A stretch of DNA of 7,657 nucleotides. Source: Accumulibacter sp. (GTDB lineage Bacteria > Pseudomonadota > Gammaproteobacteria > Burkholderiales > Rhodocyclaceae). Under the pieces are notes generated by a model, which was not told the DNA's origin, ran no database searches, and saw nothing but the letters and a program-made list of their open reading frames with translations. Below are positions 1 to 7,604 of the stretch, piece after piece (the stretch's first letter is position 1; each line of letters starts with the position of its first letter). The stretch spans positions 1-7,657 of the forward strand of contig DPSD01000223.1 in the NCBI GenBank assembly GCA_003538495.1. Reading direction: 5' to 3'. A program made the position numbers and the translations under genes.

Positions 1-2
1 TC

Positions 3-290
3 AGTGATGTGATCTCTCTCTCGCAGGCACGCGCGACGCTCTCGGAGCTCGCCGAGCAAGTCAAAGCCGGCGCCGAGAAGATCGTTACCAAGAACGGCGA
101 AAGCTACATTGCGATCATCGATGCCAAGCGCCTGGATTACTATCACCAGCTGGAGCGTGAGCACATCCACCTGCTGCTGATCGACGATGCCGCGAGAGGA
201 CTCGACGACGTGGCGGCTGGTCGGGTGAAGGAGGCGCGCTCTTCCCTGCAGGCCATCAAGCGCCGTCGTGCGGCATCGTCTGGCGGCTGA
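3..290 (+). CDS. Phd/YefM-family antitoxin of a type II TA pair, 5' end uncertain
   Basis: Likely antitoxin that binds and neutralises the toxin encoded just downstream and, as is known for this family, represses its own operon through an N-terminal DNA-binding fold. The start of the protein (ISLSQARATLSELAEQV) matches the Phd/YefM pattern of a short strand followed by an A-R-x-x-L-S helix. A basic strand-turn segment follows (KIVTKNGESYIAII), equivalent to the 'R/K-N-G-E-x-x-x-x-x' part of YefM, then a charged helical C-terminus that would wrap the toxin. GTG at 9 could start it (93 aa), but the frame is open through the 8 bases to its left, adding at least Ser-Asp, so the real start may lie outside the window. 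No ribosome binding site can be judged. The stop is 9 bases before the toxin start, which implies one transcript. Family assignment is fairly firm; the exact subfamily is not. Confidence 0.8.
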   Translation, partial: SDVISLSQARATLSELAEQVKAGAEKIVTKNGESYIAIIDAKRLDYYHQLEREHIHLLLIDDAARGLDDVAAGRVKEARSSLQAIKRRRAASSGG

Positions 291-299
291 ACCGCGACG

Positions 300-680
300 G
301 TGCGGGTCGGCATCAAATTCACCGCGAACTTTGAGAGCAATCTCGAAGCGATCGAGCGCTTTCTGCTCGATGCTGCGGCTCCGCAGGCATTCGACGCCCT
401 GCTCGACGAACTGATGGATACCGTCATTCCGAACCTGGAGCGCTTCCCCGACATCGGGCGGCTGTTTCTCGATCGGCCAGCGCGCTCGGTCGAAGTGAGT
501 AACGGCATGGCCTCCTTGCAGCAGAAGCTCGGGGCGATTGGCGAAGGCGGCGAGCTTCGCGAGTACGTTCTGCCGGACTACCTGCTGCTCTATGCGCGCT
601 TCGATACGATGGTTTACCTGTTGTCGATCCGCCACCATCGACAGCTCTCATTCGATTTTGAATCGCTATGGCAACGCTGA
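300..680 (+). CDS. RelE/ParE-family toxin
   Basis: Probable toxin of the TA pair, 126 aa, within the usual 90-130 aa range for the RelE/ParE fold. The sequence reads as two N-terminal helices (ESNLEAIERFLLDAAAPQAF...LLDELMDTVIPNLERFPDIGR), then C-terminal strands (LREYVLPDYLLLYARFDTMV, then VYLLSIRHHRQLSFDF). The 'RFPDIGR' turn and the 'Y-x-L-L-Y-x-x-F...V-x-L-L-S-I-R-H-H-R' run are typical of ParE/RelE proteins. Whether it cleaves mRNA on the ribosome (RelE type) or poisons gyrase (ParE type) cannot be decided from sequence. The start is GTG at 300, 9 bases after the antitoxin stop; no strong Shine-Dalgarno is visible, so it may depend on translational coupling. It ends 55 bases before hsdM on the same strand. 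No frameshift or truncation is seen. Confidence 0.82.
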   Translation: MRVGIKFTANFESNLEAIERFLLDAAAPQAFDALLDELMDTVIPNLERFPDIGRLFLDRPARSVEVSNGMASLQQKLGAIGEGGELREYVLPDYLLLYARFDTMVYLLSIRHHRQLSFDFESLWQR

Positions 681-735
681 GCGCGGCCTGCTCCCGGCGC
701 CATGGCGACAGGTTTCCGGGATAGCCACCAAGCCA

Positions 736-2991
736 ATGCACGACTACGAGCAACTCAAACAGCTTGAGGACGATCTGTGGGAGGCGGCTGACCAGCTGCG
801 CGCCAACTCGCGGCTGACCGCCAGCGAATACGCGATGCCCGTCCTCGGTCTGATCTTCCTGCGGCACGCGACGACGCGCTTCAACGCGCTGCTGCCCGCA
901 GTCGAGAAGAGCATTCCCGCCCGCGCCAGCGGCGCACTGCGCGAGGAGCGCGTCAAACTGGGTTTTCAAGGCAAGGCGGCGATTTACCTGCCCGAGACGG
1001 CGCGTTACGACCATCTCGCTTCGCTGCCGGCCGGCACCAACGTCGGCGAGGCGATTCGCGACGCGATGGTCGCCATCGAGGAGTCGGTCACCGACCAGAA
1101 CGGCAACAAGCTGCTGGCCGGCGCACTGCCGAAGGATTACCTGGGCCTGGAACGTGAGCTGCTGGCCGAACTGCTCAAGATTTTCAACAGTCCGCAGCTG
1201 GCCAGCGCCAGGGGCGACGTTTTCGGTCGCATCTACGAGTACTTCCTGAACCAGTTCGCGCAGAGCGGCGCACAGGAGGGTGGCGAGTTCTTCACGCCGC
1301 CCAGTCTGGTGCGCATGATCGTCAACGTCATCGAACCCGACCACGGCATCGTCCTCGACCCGGCCTGCGGCTCGGCGGGAATGTTCGTGCAGACCGGCCA
1401 CTTCATCGAAGACGTACGCCACAAGAGCACGCACGAGGTCGACATCACCTTCTACGGTCAGGAGAAGGCCGACCTCAACAGCAAGCTCGCGCGCATGAAC
1501 CTCGCGGTGCATGGACTGGAGGGCAACATCCGCATCGGCAATACCTTCTACGAAGATCATCACCAGTTGCTCGGCAGCTGCGACTTCGTGATGGCCAATC
1601 CGCCGTTCAACGTGGACGGCGTGCAGGTCGCCAAAATCAAGAGCCAGGTCGGCGAACAGCAGACCGGCCGCCTGCCTTTCGGCCTGCCGGGAACGACCAG
1701 CAAAAGCAGGAAGAAAGAACCCGGCGAGAGCATTTCCAACGCCAACAGCCTGTGGATTCAATACTTCTACAGCTATCTCAACGATCGCGGCCGCGCCGGC
1801 TTCGTGATGGCCGCGAGCGCCTCCGACGCCGGCAACAAGGACAAGGAGATCCGCCAGAAACTCGTCGAATCGGGCCACGTCGACGTGATGATCTCGATCG
1901 GCAGCAAGTTTTTCTACACGCGCAGCCTGCCGTGCACCCTGTGGTTCTTCGATCGCGGCAAGCCGGCCGACCTGCTCGACAGCGTGTTGATGATCGACGC
2001 GCGCAATGTCTACACCGTGGTCTCGGCTCGGTCGCATATCTTCACCGACGAGCAACTGGCGAACCTGAGCGCGATCACCTGGCTGTACCGTGGCGAGAAC
2101 GAGAAATTCGTCGAGTTATTGGGGCGCTACCAGGCGGAAGTCGGCGACTGGCTGGCGGCGATGCCTGCGCGCCTGGCTGCGGACACCGGCGCGGTCGGCG
2201 CGCTGGCCGACGTGCTGACCGATCTCGGCAAGAAGACAGACGATGCCGCCGTGGTAGCGGCGCTGCGGGACAACCTCGGCGAAGAGCATGGCTTGACCGA
2301 CGACGTGCTGGCGGGCTTCCGCGAAGAATTGGCCAGGCTGCAGGCACAGGCCGACGCGTGGCAAGGCGCTTTGCAGGCGGCGATCGACGCGGCCGGGGCG
2401 CTGTTGCCCGAAATCCGGAGTTGTGGTCCGGGCAGCAGTTTCGCAGCGCGCGAGGCGCTGCAAGCAAGAATCGAAGCCGTCAATCCGCCAGTGAAAGCCG
2501 CGCTGGCCGCGCTGGAAGCGCGCCACAAGGCCTGGCTCAAGCTGCTGGAGACCGCCGAGAAACAGCTGCGCGCCCGCCAGTGGCCGGGCTTCGTCGGCGA
2601 AACGGCGCGCGAAGTCCGGAAGGCGCTGTTGCATCGCGACGTCAAGAAGCGCGAGAAGCCCACGGTGCGCGATCTGGCCGTCGAGGCCTGCAAGCGCGCC
2701 AGCTACTTCACCGCGCAGGGGCATTGGCTGCTCGGCCGCTTCCCGAACGGCTGGTACGACGACGTGCCGGGCTTGTGCAAGGCTGTGACACAGGCGGAGA
2801 TTGCGGCGAATGATTGGTCACTGACGCCGGGGCGGTACGTCGGTTCGGCCGCGGCCATCCTGGACGACGATGATGGCGAGCGCTTTCGTGCGCGGATGTT
2901 GGAGATACATGCTGAACTCGGCGCGCTAAATCACTCCGCGACGATCCTGGCGGCCAAGATCCAGCAGACGCTTCTCGATACCGCACAATGA
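736..2991 (+). CDS. hsdM: Type I restriction-modification DNA methyltransferase subunit HsdM, with an enlarged C-terminal region
   Basis: SAM-dependent N6-adenine methyltransferase subunit. With HsdS it modifies host target sites, and it is also part of the restriction complex. The product is 751 aa. The N-terminal helical domain (about 1-150) opens with MHDYEQLKQLEDDLWEAADQ, the usual HsdM opening; this fixes ATG 736 although the frame stays open back to TTG 538 inside the toxin gene. The catalytic domain (about 155-450) has SAM motif I, DPACGSAG, at 208-215 and catalytic motif IV, NPPF, at 288-291. The conserved tail motif FPNGWYDDVPGLCKA is at 669-683, followed by W-S-L-T-P-G-R-Y-V-G and a closing helix. 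Between about 465 and 665 lies an Ala/Leu-rich, charged, probably helical segment that makes the protein roughly 200 aa longer than the common 500-550 aa HsdM. Shine-Dalgarno is weak. Its stop overlaps the hsdS start in ATGA. All catalytic motifs are intact, so it is probably active. Confidence 0.96.
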   Translation: MHDYEQLKQLEDDLWEAADQLRANSRLTASEYAMPVLGLIFLRHATTRFNALLPAVEKSIPARASGALREERVKLGFQGKAAIYLPETARYDHLASLPAGTNVGEAIRDAMVAIEESVTDQNGNKLLAGALPKDYLGLERELLAELLKIFNSPQLASARGDVFGRIYEYFLNQFAQSGAQEGGEFFTPPSLVRMIVNVIEPDHGIVLDPACGSAGMFVQTGHFIEDVRHKSTHEVDITFYGQEKADLNSKLARMNLAVHGLEGNIRIGNTFYEDHHQLLGSCDFVMANPPFNVDGVQVAKIKSQVGEQQTGRLPFGLPGTTSKSRKKEPGESISNANSLWIQYFYSYLNDRGRAGFVMAASASDAGNKDKEIRQKLVESGHVDVMISIGSKFFYTRSLPCTLWFFDRGKPADLLDSVLMIDARNVYTVVSARSHIFTDEQLANLSAITWLYRGENEKFVELLGRYQAEVGDWLAAMPARLAADTGAVGALADVLTDLGKKTDDAAVVAALRDNLGEEHGLTDDVLAGFREELARLQAQADAWQGALQAAIDAAGALLPEIRSCGPGSSFAAREALQARIEAVNPPVKAALAALEARHKAWLKLLETAEKQLRARQWPGFVGETAREVRKALLHRDVKKREKPTVRDLAVEACKRASYFTAQGHWLLGRFPNGWYDDVPGLCKAVTQAEIAANDWSLTPGRYVGSAAAILDDDDGERFRARMLEIHAELGALNHSATILAAKIQQTLLDTAQ

Positions 2992-4235
2992 CTCATAAAC
3001 TTGTCGCGATTCGAGATATATCCTTGGGCCTCTTTGATGGCCCACATGCGACGCCAGCATTGCACGAAGACGGGGCAGCCGTCTTCCTGGGCATAAGCAA
3101 TATTACGGAGTCCGGCGCCTTGACCCTCACCGAAGCGCGGTGGGTTGCGCACGCAGATGTCGCAAGGTGGACCAAGCGGGTTCAGCCCAAGGTGGGTGAC
3201 ATCGTGTTTACTTACGAGGCTACCTTGAATCGCTATGCGGTGATACCGGAAGGCTTGTCCTGCTGTCTTGGTCGGCGTACAGCGTTGATCAGGCCGGATA
3301 AGGCCAAGGTAGACGACCGGTACTTGTTCTACTATTTCTTCTCTCCAGAGTGGCGAACGCAGATCGCCGCAAACACGCTACTTGGAGCCACCGTGGACCG
3401 GATCCCCTTGACCAAGTTTCCTGAGTTCAAGGTGCGGCTTCCGGCACTTTCTGTGCAACAGGAAATCGCACGGGCGCTCGGTGTTTTCGATGATCTGGTT
3501 GAGACCAATCGCCGACGTATTGTGCTGCTCGAAGAAGCGGCGCGGCTACTGTACCGCGAATGGTTCGTCGACCATCGCTTTCCGGGGCGCGCACTTGTAA
3601 AGCGCAATGATGGGCTCCCCCAAGGTTGGGAAACCACTACGGTGGGCGAACTGTGCGCCAAGTTCGACGGTACTTTGCAGACTGGGCCGTTTGGGTCGCA
3701 GCTTCATAAGGATGAGTACTCAGAGGAAGGCGTTCCCGTGGTGATGCCGCAAGATATTCGCGGCGATCAGATTGACCTGTCCAGGATCGCACGTATCCCG
3801 GAGCATGTGGCGGACCGACTTTCTCGCCACAAACTGCGTGTTGGCGATATTGTCTTTCCGCGGCGCGGAGAAGTTACGAAACGAGTATTGGTAACCGGAG
3901 CGCATGAGGGGTATGTGTGCGGCACGGGTTGCTTGCGCATCCGGTTCGACGCGAAGCGTCTTCCTCCAGCCTGGCTGTTCCAGCATCTTGGGCAGAAAGA
4001 GACCTGTCGCTGGATCGAAAATAACGCGGTTGGCGCTACGATGCCAAATCTGAATACGGCTATCCTGGCGTCAGTGCCGGTCTTGTACCCTGGGGAAGAG
4101 CTTGTACGGGAATATGCGGCTTTCGCGGTACCGATCATGCAGCAGGTCGACTCACTCTCCCGTGCGAACCTCAAAGCGCTTGAAGCTCGCGGCGAACTAC
4201 TCCCCAAACTGATGTCCGGCGCCATCCGGGTCTGA
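2988..4235 (+). CDS. hsdS: Type I restriction-modification specificity subunit HsdS
   Basis: DNA target-recognition subunit, 415 aa, close to the usual 400-450 aa. It binds the bipartite recognition site and holds the HsdM and HsdR subunits. Two target-recognition domains are visible. TRD1 covers about residues 1-150 and TRD2 about 210-365, beginning at LPQGWETTTVGELC and containing QTGPFGSQLHKDEY and VPVVMPQDI. The central conserved helix is at about 151-200 (LPALSVQQEIARALGVFDDL, then ETNRRRIVLLEEAARLLYREW, ending HRFPG). The matching C-terminal helix ends in LKALEARGELLPKLMSGAIRV. These helices are the spacers that set the gap between half-sites. The two TRDs are unlike each other, so an asymmetric bipartite target is expected; its bases cannot be read from the protein. 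Translation is coupled to hsdM by a 4-base overlap. The gene is less GC-rich than hsdM and hsdR, in keeping with TRD exchange. No inverted repeats or second hsdS copy for phase variation are seen in the window. Confidence 0.95.
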   Translation: MTHKLVAIRDISLGLFDGPHATPALHEDGAAVFLGISNITESGALTLTEARWVAHADVARWTKRVQPKVGDIVFTYEATLNRYAVIPEGLSCCLGRRTALIRPDKAKVDDRYLFYYFFSPEWRTQIAANTLLGATVDRIPLTKFPEFKVRLPALSVQQEIARALGVFDDLVETNRRRIVLLEEAARLLYREWFVDHRFPGRALVKRNDGLPQGWETTTVGELCAKFDGTLQTGPFGSQLHKDEYSEEGVPVVMPQDIRGDQIDLSRIARIPEHVADRLSRHKLRVGDIVFPRRGEVTKRVLVTGAHEGYVCGTGCLRIRFDAKRLPPAWLFQHLGQKETCRWIENNAVGATMPNLNTAILASVPVLYPGEELVREYAAFAVPIMQQVDSLSRANLKALEARGELLPKLMSGAIRV

Positions 4236-4257
4236 CACCCCCGACAGAAAGCCCCGC

Positions 4258-7200
4258 ATGCCCCGCGCCGACTACTCCGAAGACAACAACGTTCAGGAAC
4301 CCGCCGCCAGGCTGTTCGCGGAGAACCTCGGCTGGCGATCGGTCTATGCTTTCAACGCCGAGACCTTTGGCCCCGACTCGCTGCTCGGTCGCAAGGATGC
4401 CAGCGAAGTCGTGCTGTTGCACGAACTCGACAAGGCGCTGGCCAGGCTGAATCCGAAGCTGGCGGCGACACGCCGGGGTCGCGAGCAGCTCGCCGTCGCC
4501 CGCGATCGACTGCTCGACGCCGATCCGGCCAAAACCTTGCTGCAGCACAACGAGGCGAAGTGGCGGTTGATCCGCGATGGCGTCACGCTGAAGTCGCCGG
4601 CCGGCAACGCCGCCGAAGACGTGCATGTGCGGGTGATCGACTTCACCGCGCTCGAGGCCAACGACTTCCTGGTGGTGCGCGAGCTGTGGGTGCACAGTGG
4701 TCCGTTTCGGCGGCGCTGCGATCTGGTCGGCTTTGTCAACGGCCTGCCGCTGCTGTTCATCGAACTGAAGCGCCACGACAAGGGCCTGCAGGCGGCGTTC
4801 GACGACAACTACAGCGACTACCGGGACACCATCCCGCTGCTTTTCCACTACAACGCGCTGGTGATCGTTTCGAACGGGCTCGACGCGCGCTTCGGCTCGA
4901 TCACCAGTAGCTGGGACCACTTCTGCCGCTGGAAACGGCTCAACGAGGACGACCCCGACACGGCACCCAGGCACGACGAGGCACCGCTGACGCCGATCCT
5001 GCCCATCTTGCTGCGTGGCACGTGCAGCCAGAGCGCGCTGCTCGATATCGTCGAGAACTTCACGCTCTTCGACAGCAGCGACGAGCGCACGGTGAAAGTG
5101 GTGGCGCGCAACCACCAGTACATTGGCGTCAACCGGGCGATTGCCAGGCTGCAGGCTGGCGATAGCGACGTGCTGGCCGGCAAGCTCGGTGTTTTCTGGC
5201 ACACCCAGGGCAGTGGCAAGAGCTATTCGATGGTCTTCTTCTGCCAGAAGGTGCACCGCAAGGTCTCGGCCGGCTACACCTTCGTGCTGCTCACCGACCG
5301 CCGGGAGCTCGACGAGCAGCTGTACCGCACCTTCGTCGGCTGCGGCGTGTCGACCAACAAAAGTGACAAGGCGACCGGCGCCGAGGGGCTCGAACGCCTG
5401 TTGCGCGACGAGAACCGGCGCTACGTCTTCAGTCTGATCCACAAGTTTCGCAGGCAGGTGACGGCACCGTGGAACCAGCGCAGCGACATCATCGTCGTTT
5501 CCGACGAGGCGCATCGCACGCAATACGGACGCTTGGCGCTGAACATGCGTATGGCGCTGGCCGGCGCCCGCTTCATCGGCTTCACCGGCACGCCGCTGAT
5601 CGATGGCCCGGAGCGCAGCGTTACCGAGCAGGTCTTCGGCCGCTATGTGTCGGTCTACGATTTCCAGCGGGCGGTGGCGGATGGCGCGACCTTGCCGCTG
5701 TACTACGAGAACCGCGGCGAGAAGCTGCACATCGTGGACGCCGGGCTGAACAAGCGGATCGCGGAACGGATCGATGCCGCGCGTGCGGATGGCGAATTGA
5801 GCGAGAAGCAGGAGGCAAAGCTGTACCGGGAGCTGGCGCGCGAGTACCCCGTGTTCACCTCCGAGACGCACTTGAACGACGTGGCCACGGACTTCGTCGA
5901 GCACTACCACCAGCGCTGGCGCCTGATGGAGCCGCCGACGCTAGCTGGCCATGCCCCCAGGTACGGCGGCAACGCCAAGGCGCTGCTGGTGTGTATCGAC
6001 AAGATCACCTGCGTCAGGATGACGCAGCGCATCAAGCTCGGGTGGCAGGAGAAGTTGCAGGCGCTGCGCGGCAAACTGCAGGAAGAAGAGGCCATCTTCG
6101 CCAGGGCCGGAAAGCCGGAGACCGCCTACGTCGAGCGCTTGCGCCAGCAGGTGACGTGGATGGCCGAAACGCAGATTCACGCGGTGTTCAGTGGCGAGCA
6201 GAACGAGGTCAAGGACTTTGCTGCCGAGGGTATCGACGTTCGTCCGTACCGCGAGGTGATCGCCAAAGGCATTGGCGGCAGGGACGTCGACGAGTGCTTC
6301 AAGGATGGCCGGCACCCGTTCCGTGTCGCCGTGGTTTGCGCCATGTGGCTGACCGGCTTTGACGTCAAATCGCTGGCCACGCTGTATCTGGACAAGCCGA
6401 TGAAGGGGCACACGCTGATGCAGGCGATTGCGCGCGTCAACCGCGTCACGCCACACAAGAAGAACGGCCTGATCATCGACTACAACGGCATCCTCAAGAG
6501 CCTGCGCAAGGCACTGGCGACTTTCGCGCAAGGCGATCAGGGTGCCGCTGCCGCTGCCGATCCGCTGCTGGACGAGGAGCAGGCCCTTGCCGAATACGCG
6601 GACGCCATCGACAGGGCGCAGGCGCATCTCGCTTGCGTCGGCTTCGACCTCGCGGTGCTGAGCAGCGCCGGTAAAGGCGAGCAAAGCTGGCAGGCCTTGC
6701 TGGACGCGCAGAACGCCGTTTGCAGGTCGCCCGAGAGCAAGAAAACCTTTCAGGTACTCGCCGAGGACGTGGCCGACCGCTTCCGCGGCTTGTTCCCGAA
6801 TCCGGGCCTGTTCAGGTATGAGCCGCAAGAGAGGGCGATCTCGGCGATCTACAATCTCCTGCAGAAAGCAAAATCCGACGCCGACATCACCGCGATCATG
6901 CAGGACATTCGTGGCTTGATCGACAGCGCGCTGGAGGTCGTCGCGAAGGACGGGTTCCAGCAGCCGCCGAACAAGCAGTACGACCTGTCGGGCATCGACT
7001 TTGAACGCCTGCGCGCGGAGTTCGCCAGGTCACCCTACAAGAACACCACCGTCCTGACGCTGCAGGAGAGGATTCAGGCGCGGCTTGAGCAGATGCTCGC
7101 TCAGAACCCGAGCCGTATTGACCTCTACCGACGCTATCAGGAGATCATCGCCGAGTACAACCGTGACAAGGATGCCGCCGAAATCGAGCGGGTCTTCGCG

Positions 7201-7566
7201 GACCTGCTGAGGGTCCACGATTTGCTCGATGAAGAGGAGCGACGCTATGTGCGTGAAGGCTTCACGAGCGAGAAAGAGCTGGCCGTGTATGACCTTCTGT
7301 GCAAGGACAAGGCGAGCATCAAGAAAAGCGAGGTGGAGAAGATCAAGCAGCTCGCGAGGCAACTGATGGCTACTGTCGAGCAGCGTCGCCACGAGATGGG
7401 CGACTTGCGCGACCGCGCCTCGGCGCAGGCGCAAATGAAGTCGGCGATCATTGACCGACTGCTCGAAGGGATGCCAGAAGGGTTTTCCAGCGACGACATC
7501 GAGCAGCGGGCCGAGGTGATTTTTCAGTACGTGCAGCAGCAGATGCACTCGGCGAGGGTGCATTGA
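4258..7566 (+). CDS. hsdR: Type I restriction-modification endonuclease/translocase subunit HsdR
   Basis: Motor and nuclease subunit, 1102 aa, a normal HsdR length. It joins HsdM and HsdS, pulls in DNA with ATP and cuts away from unmethylated target sites. The N-terminal HSDR_N nuclease domain has D155 and the E169-L-K171 pair (RRCDLVGF...LLFIELKRH), the PD-(D/E)XK core. The position that often holds Q-x-x-x-Y reads NYSDY here. SF2 helicase motifs follow: Walker A QGSGKS with K321, DEAH at 416-419, TGT at 443-445, a WLTGFD motif V and motif VI QAIARVNR at 722-729. The C-terminal third is helical and ends in a segment (YVREGFTSEKELAVYDLLCK through IIDRLLEGMP) typical of the HsdR C-terminal domain that contacts the methyltransferase core. 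The start ATG 4258 is 22 bases after hsdS; the opening Y-S-E-D-N-x-V-Q-E-P-A is the usual HsdR start. The reading frame is unbroken and all motor residues are present, so it is probably functional. Confidence 0.96.
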   Translation: MPRADYSEDNNVQEPAARLFAENLGWRSVYAFNAETFGPDSLLGRKDASEVVLLHELDKALARLNPKLAATRRGREQLAVARDRLLDADPAKTLLQHNEAKWRLIRDGVTLKSPAGNAAEDVHVRVIDFTALEANDFLVVRELWVHSGPFRRRCDLVGFVNGLPLLFIELKRHDKGLQAAFDDNYSDYRDTIPLLFHYNALVIVSNGLDARFGSITSSWDHFCRWKRLNEDDPDTAPRHDEAPLTPILPILLRGTCSQSALLDIVENFTLFDSSDERTVKVVARNHQYIGVNRAIARLQAGDSDVLAGKLGVFWHTQGSGKSYSMVFFCQKVHRKVSAGYTFVLLTDRRELDEQLYRTFVGCGVSTNKSDKATGAEGLERLLRDENRRYVFSLIHKFRRQVTAPWNQRSDIIVVSDEAHRTQYGRLALNMRMALAGARFIGFTGTPLIDGPERSVTEQVFGRYVSVYDFQRAVADGATLPLYYENRGEKLHIVDAGLNKRIAERIDAARADGELSEKQEAKLYRELAREYPVFTSETHLNDVATDFVEHYHQRWRLMEPPTLAGHAPRYGGNAKALLVCIDKITCVRMTQRIKLGWQEKLQALRGKLQEEEAIFARAGKPETAYVERLRQQVTWMAETQIHAVFSGEQNEVKDFAAEGIDVRPYREVIAKGIGGRDVDECFKDGRHPFRVAVVCAMWLTGFDVKSLATLYLDKPMKGHTLMQAIARVNRVTPHKKNGLIIDYNGILKSLRKALATFAQGDQGAAAAADPLLDEEQALAEYADAIDRAQAHLACVGFDLAVLSSAGKGEQSWQALLDAQNAVCRSPESKKTFQVLAEDVADRFRGLFPNPGLFRYEPQERAISAIYNLLQKAKSDADITAIMQDIRGLIDSALEVVAKDGFQQPPNKQYDLSGIDFERLRAEFARSPYKNTTVLTLQERIQARLEQMLAQNPSRIDLYRRYQEIIAEYNRDKDAAEIERVFADLLRVHDLLDEEERRYVREGFTSEKELAVYDLLCKDKASIKKSEVEKIKQLARQLMATVEQRRHEMGDLRDRASAQAQMKSAIIDRLLEGMPEGFSSDDIEQRAEVIFQYVQQQMHSARVH

Positions 7567-7592
7567 CGCCGACTGGAACGTAGAGTCTTTTC

Positions 7593-7597
7593 AGGAG
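7593..7597 (+). promoter_or_regulatory. Strong ribosome binding site for the gene at the right edge
   Basis: AGGAG lies 7 bases ahead of ATG 7605, ideal Shine-Dalgarno spacing. It is the clearest ribosome binding site in the window and supports the start of the truncated last gene. Confidence 0.7.
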
Positions 7598-7604
7598 TTA
7601 CGTC

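Noticed and set aside
538..735. N-terminal extension of HsdM starting at TTG 538
   Set aside because: It would overlap the toxin gene, and the added residues look like an out-of-frame reading. The conserved HsdM opening begins at ATG 736.
681..735. Possible promoter or operator between the toxin gene and hsdM
   Set aside because: No convincing -35/-10 pair or extended palindrome is seen beyond a 6-base GGCGCC.
424..2055. Long open frame of 543 codons on the - strand opposite hsdM
   Set aside because: It is antisense to strongly conserved hsdM coding sequence. Its translation is Val/Ala/Arg/His-rich with no domain, as expected when GC-rich codons are read backwards.
1752..2813. Open frame of 353 codons on the + strand in another frame within hsdM
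   Set aside because: Extremely Arg/Gly/Ala-rich out-of-frame reading of hsdM; the overlapping HsdM frame carries all the conserved motifs.
2988..4235. Phase-variable or shuffling specificity locus
   Set aside because: Only one hsdS is present, with no recombinase gene, no inverted repeats and no partial hsdS copies in the window.
4171..5910. Long open frame of 579 codons on the - strand opposite hsdR
   Set aside because: It mirrors the HsdR nuclease and helicase domains codon for codon; its composition is typical of an antisense shadow and no family is recognisable.
5469..6362. Open frame of 297 codons on the + strand within hsdR
   Set aside because: An out-of-frame reading of the helicase region, Arg/Ala-rich, with no independent start signal or domain.
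6541..6575. Short GCCGCT repetition in hsdR, considered as a phase-variable repeat
   Set aside because: Only about two units and in multiples of three, coding Ala-Ala-Ala-Ala; too short to suggest slippage switching.
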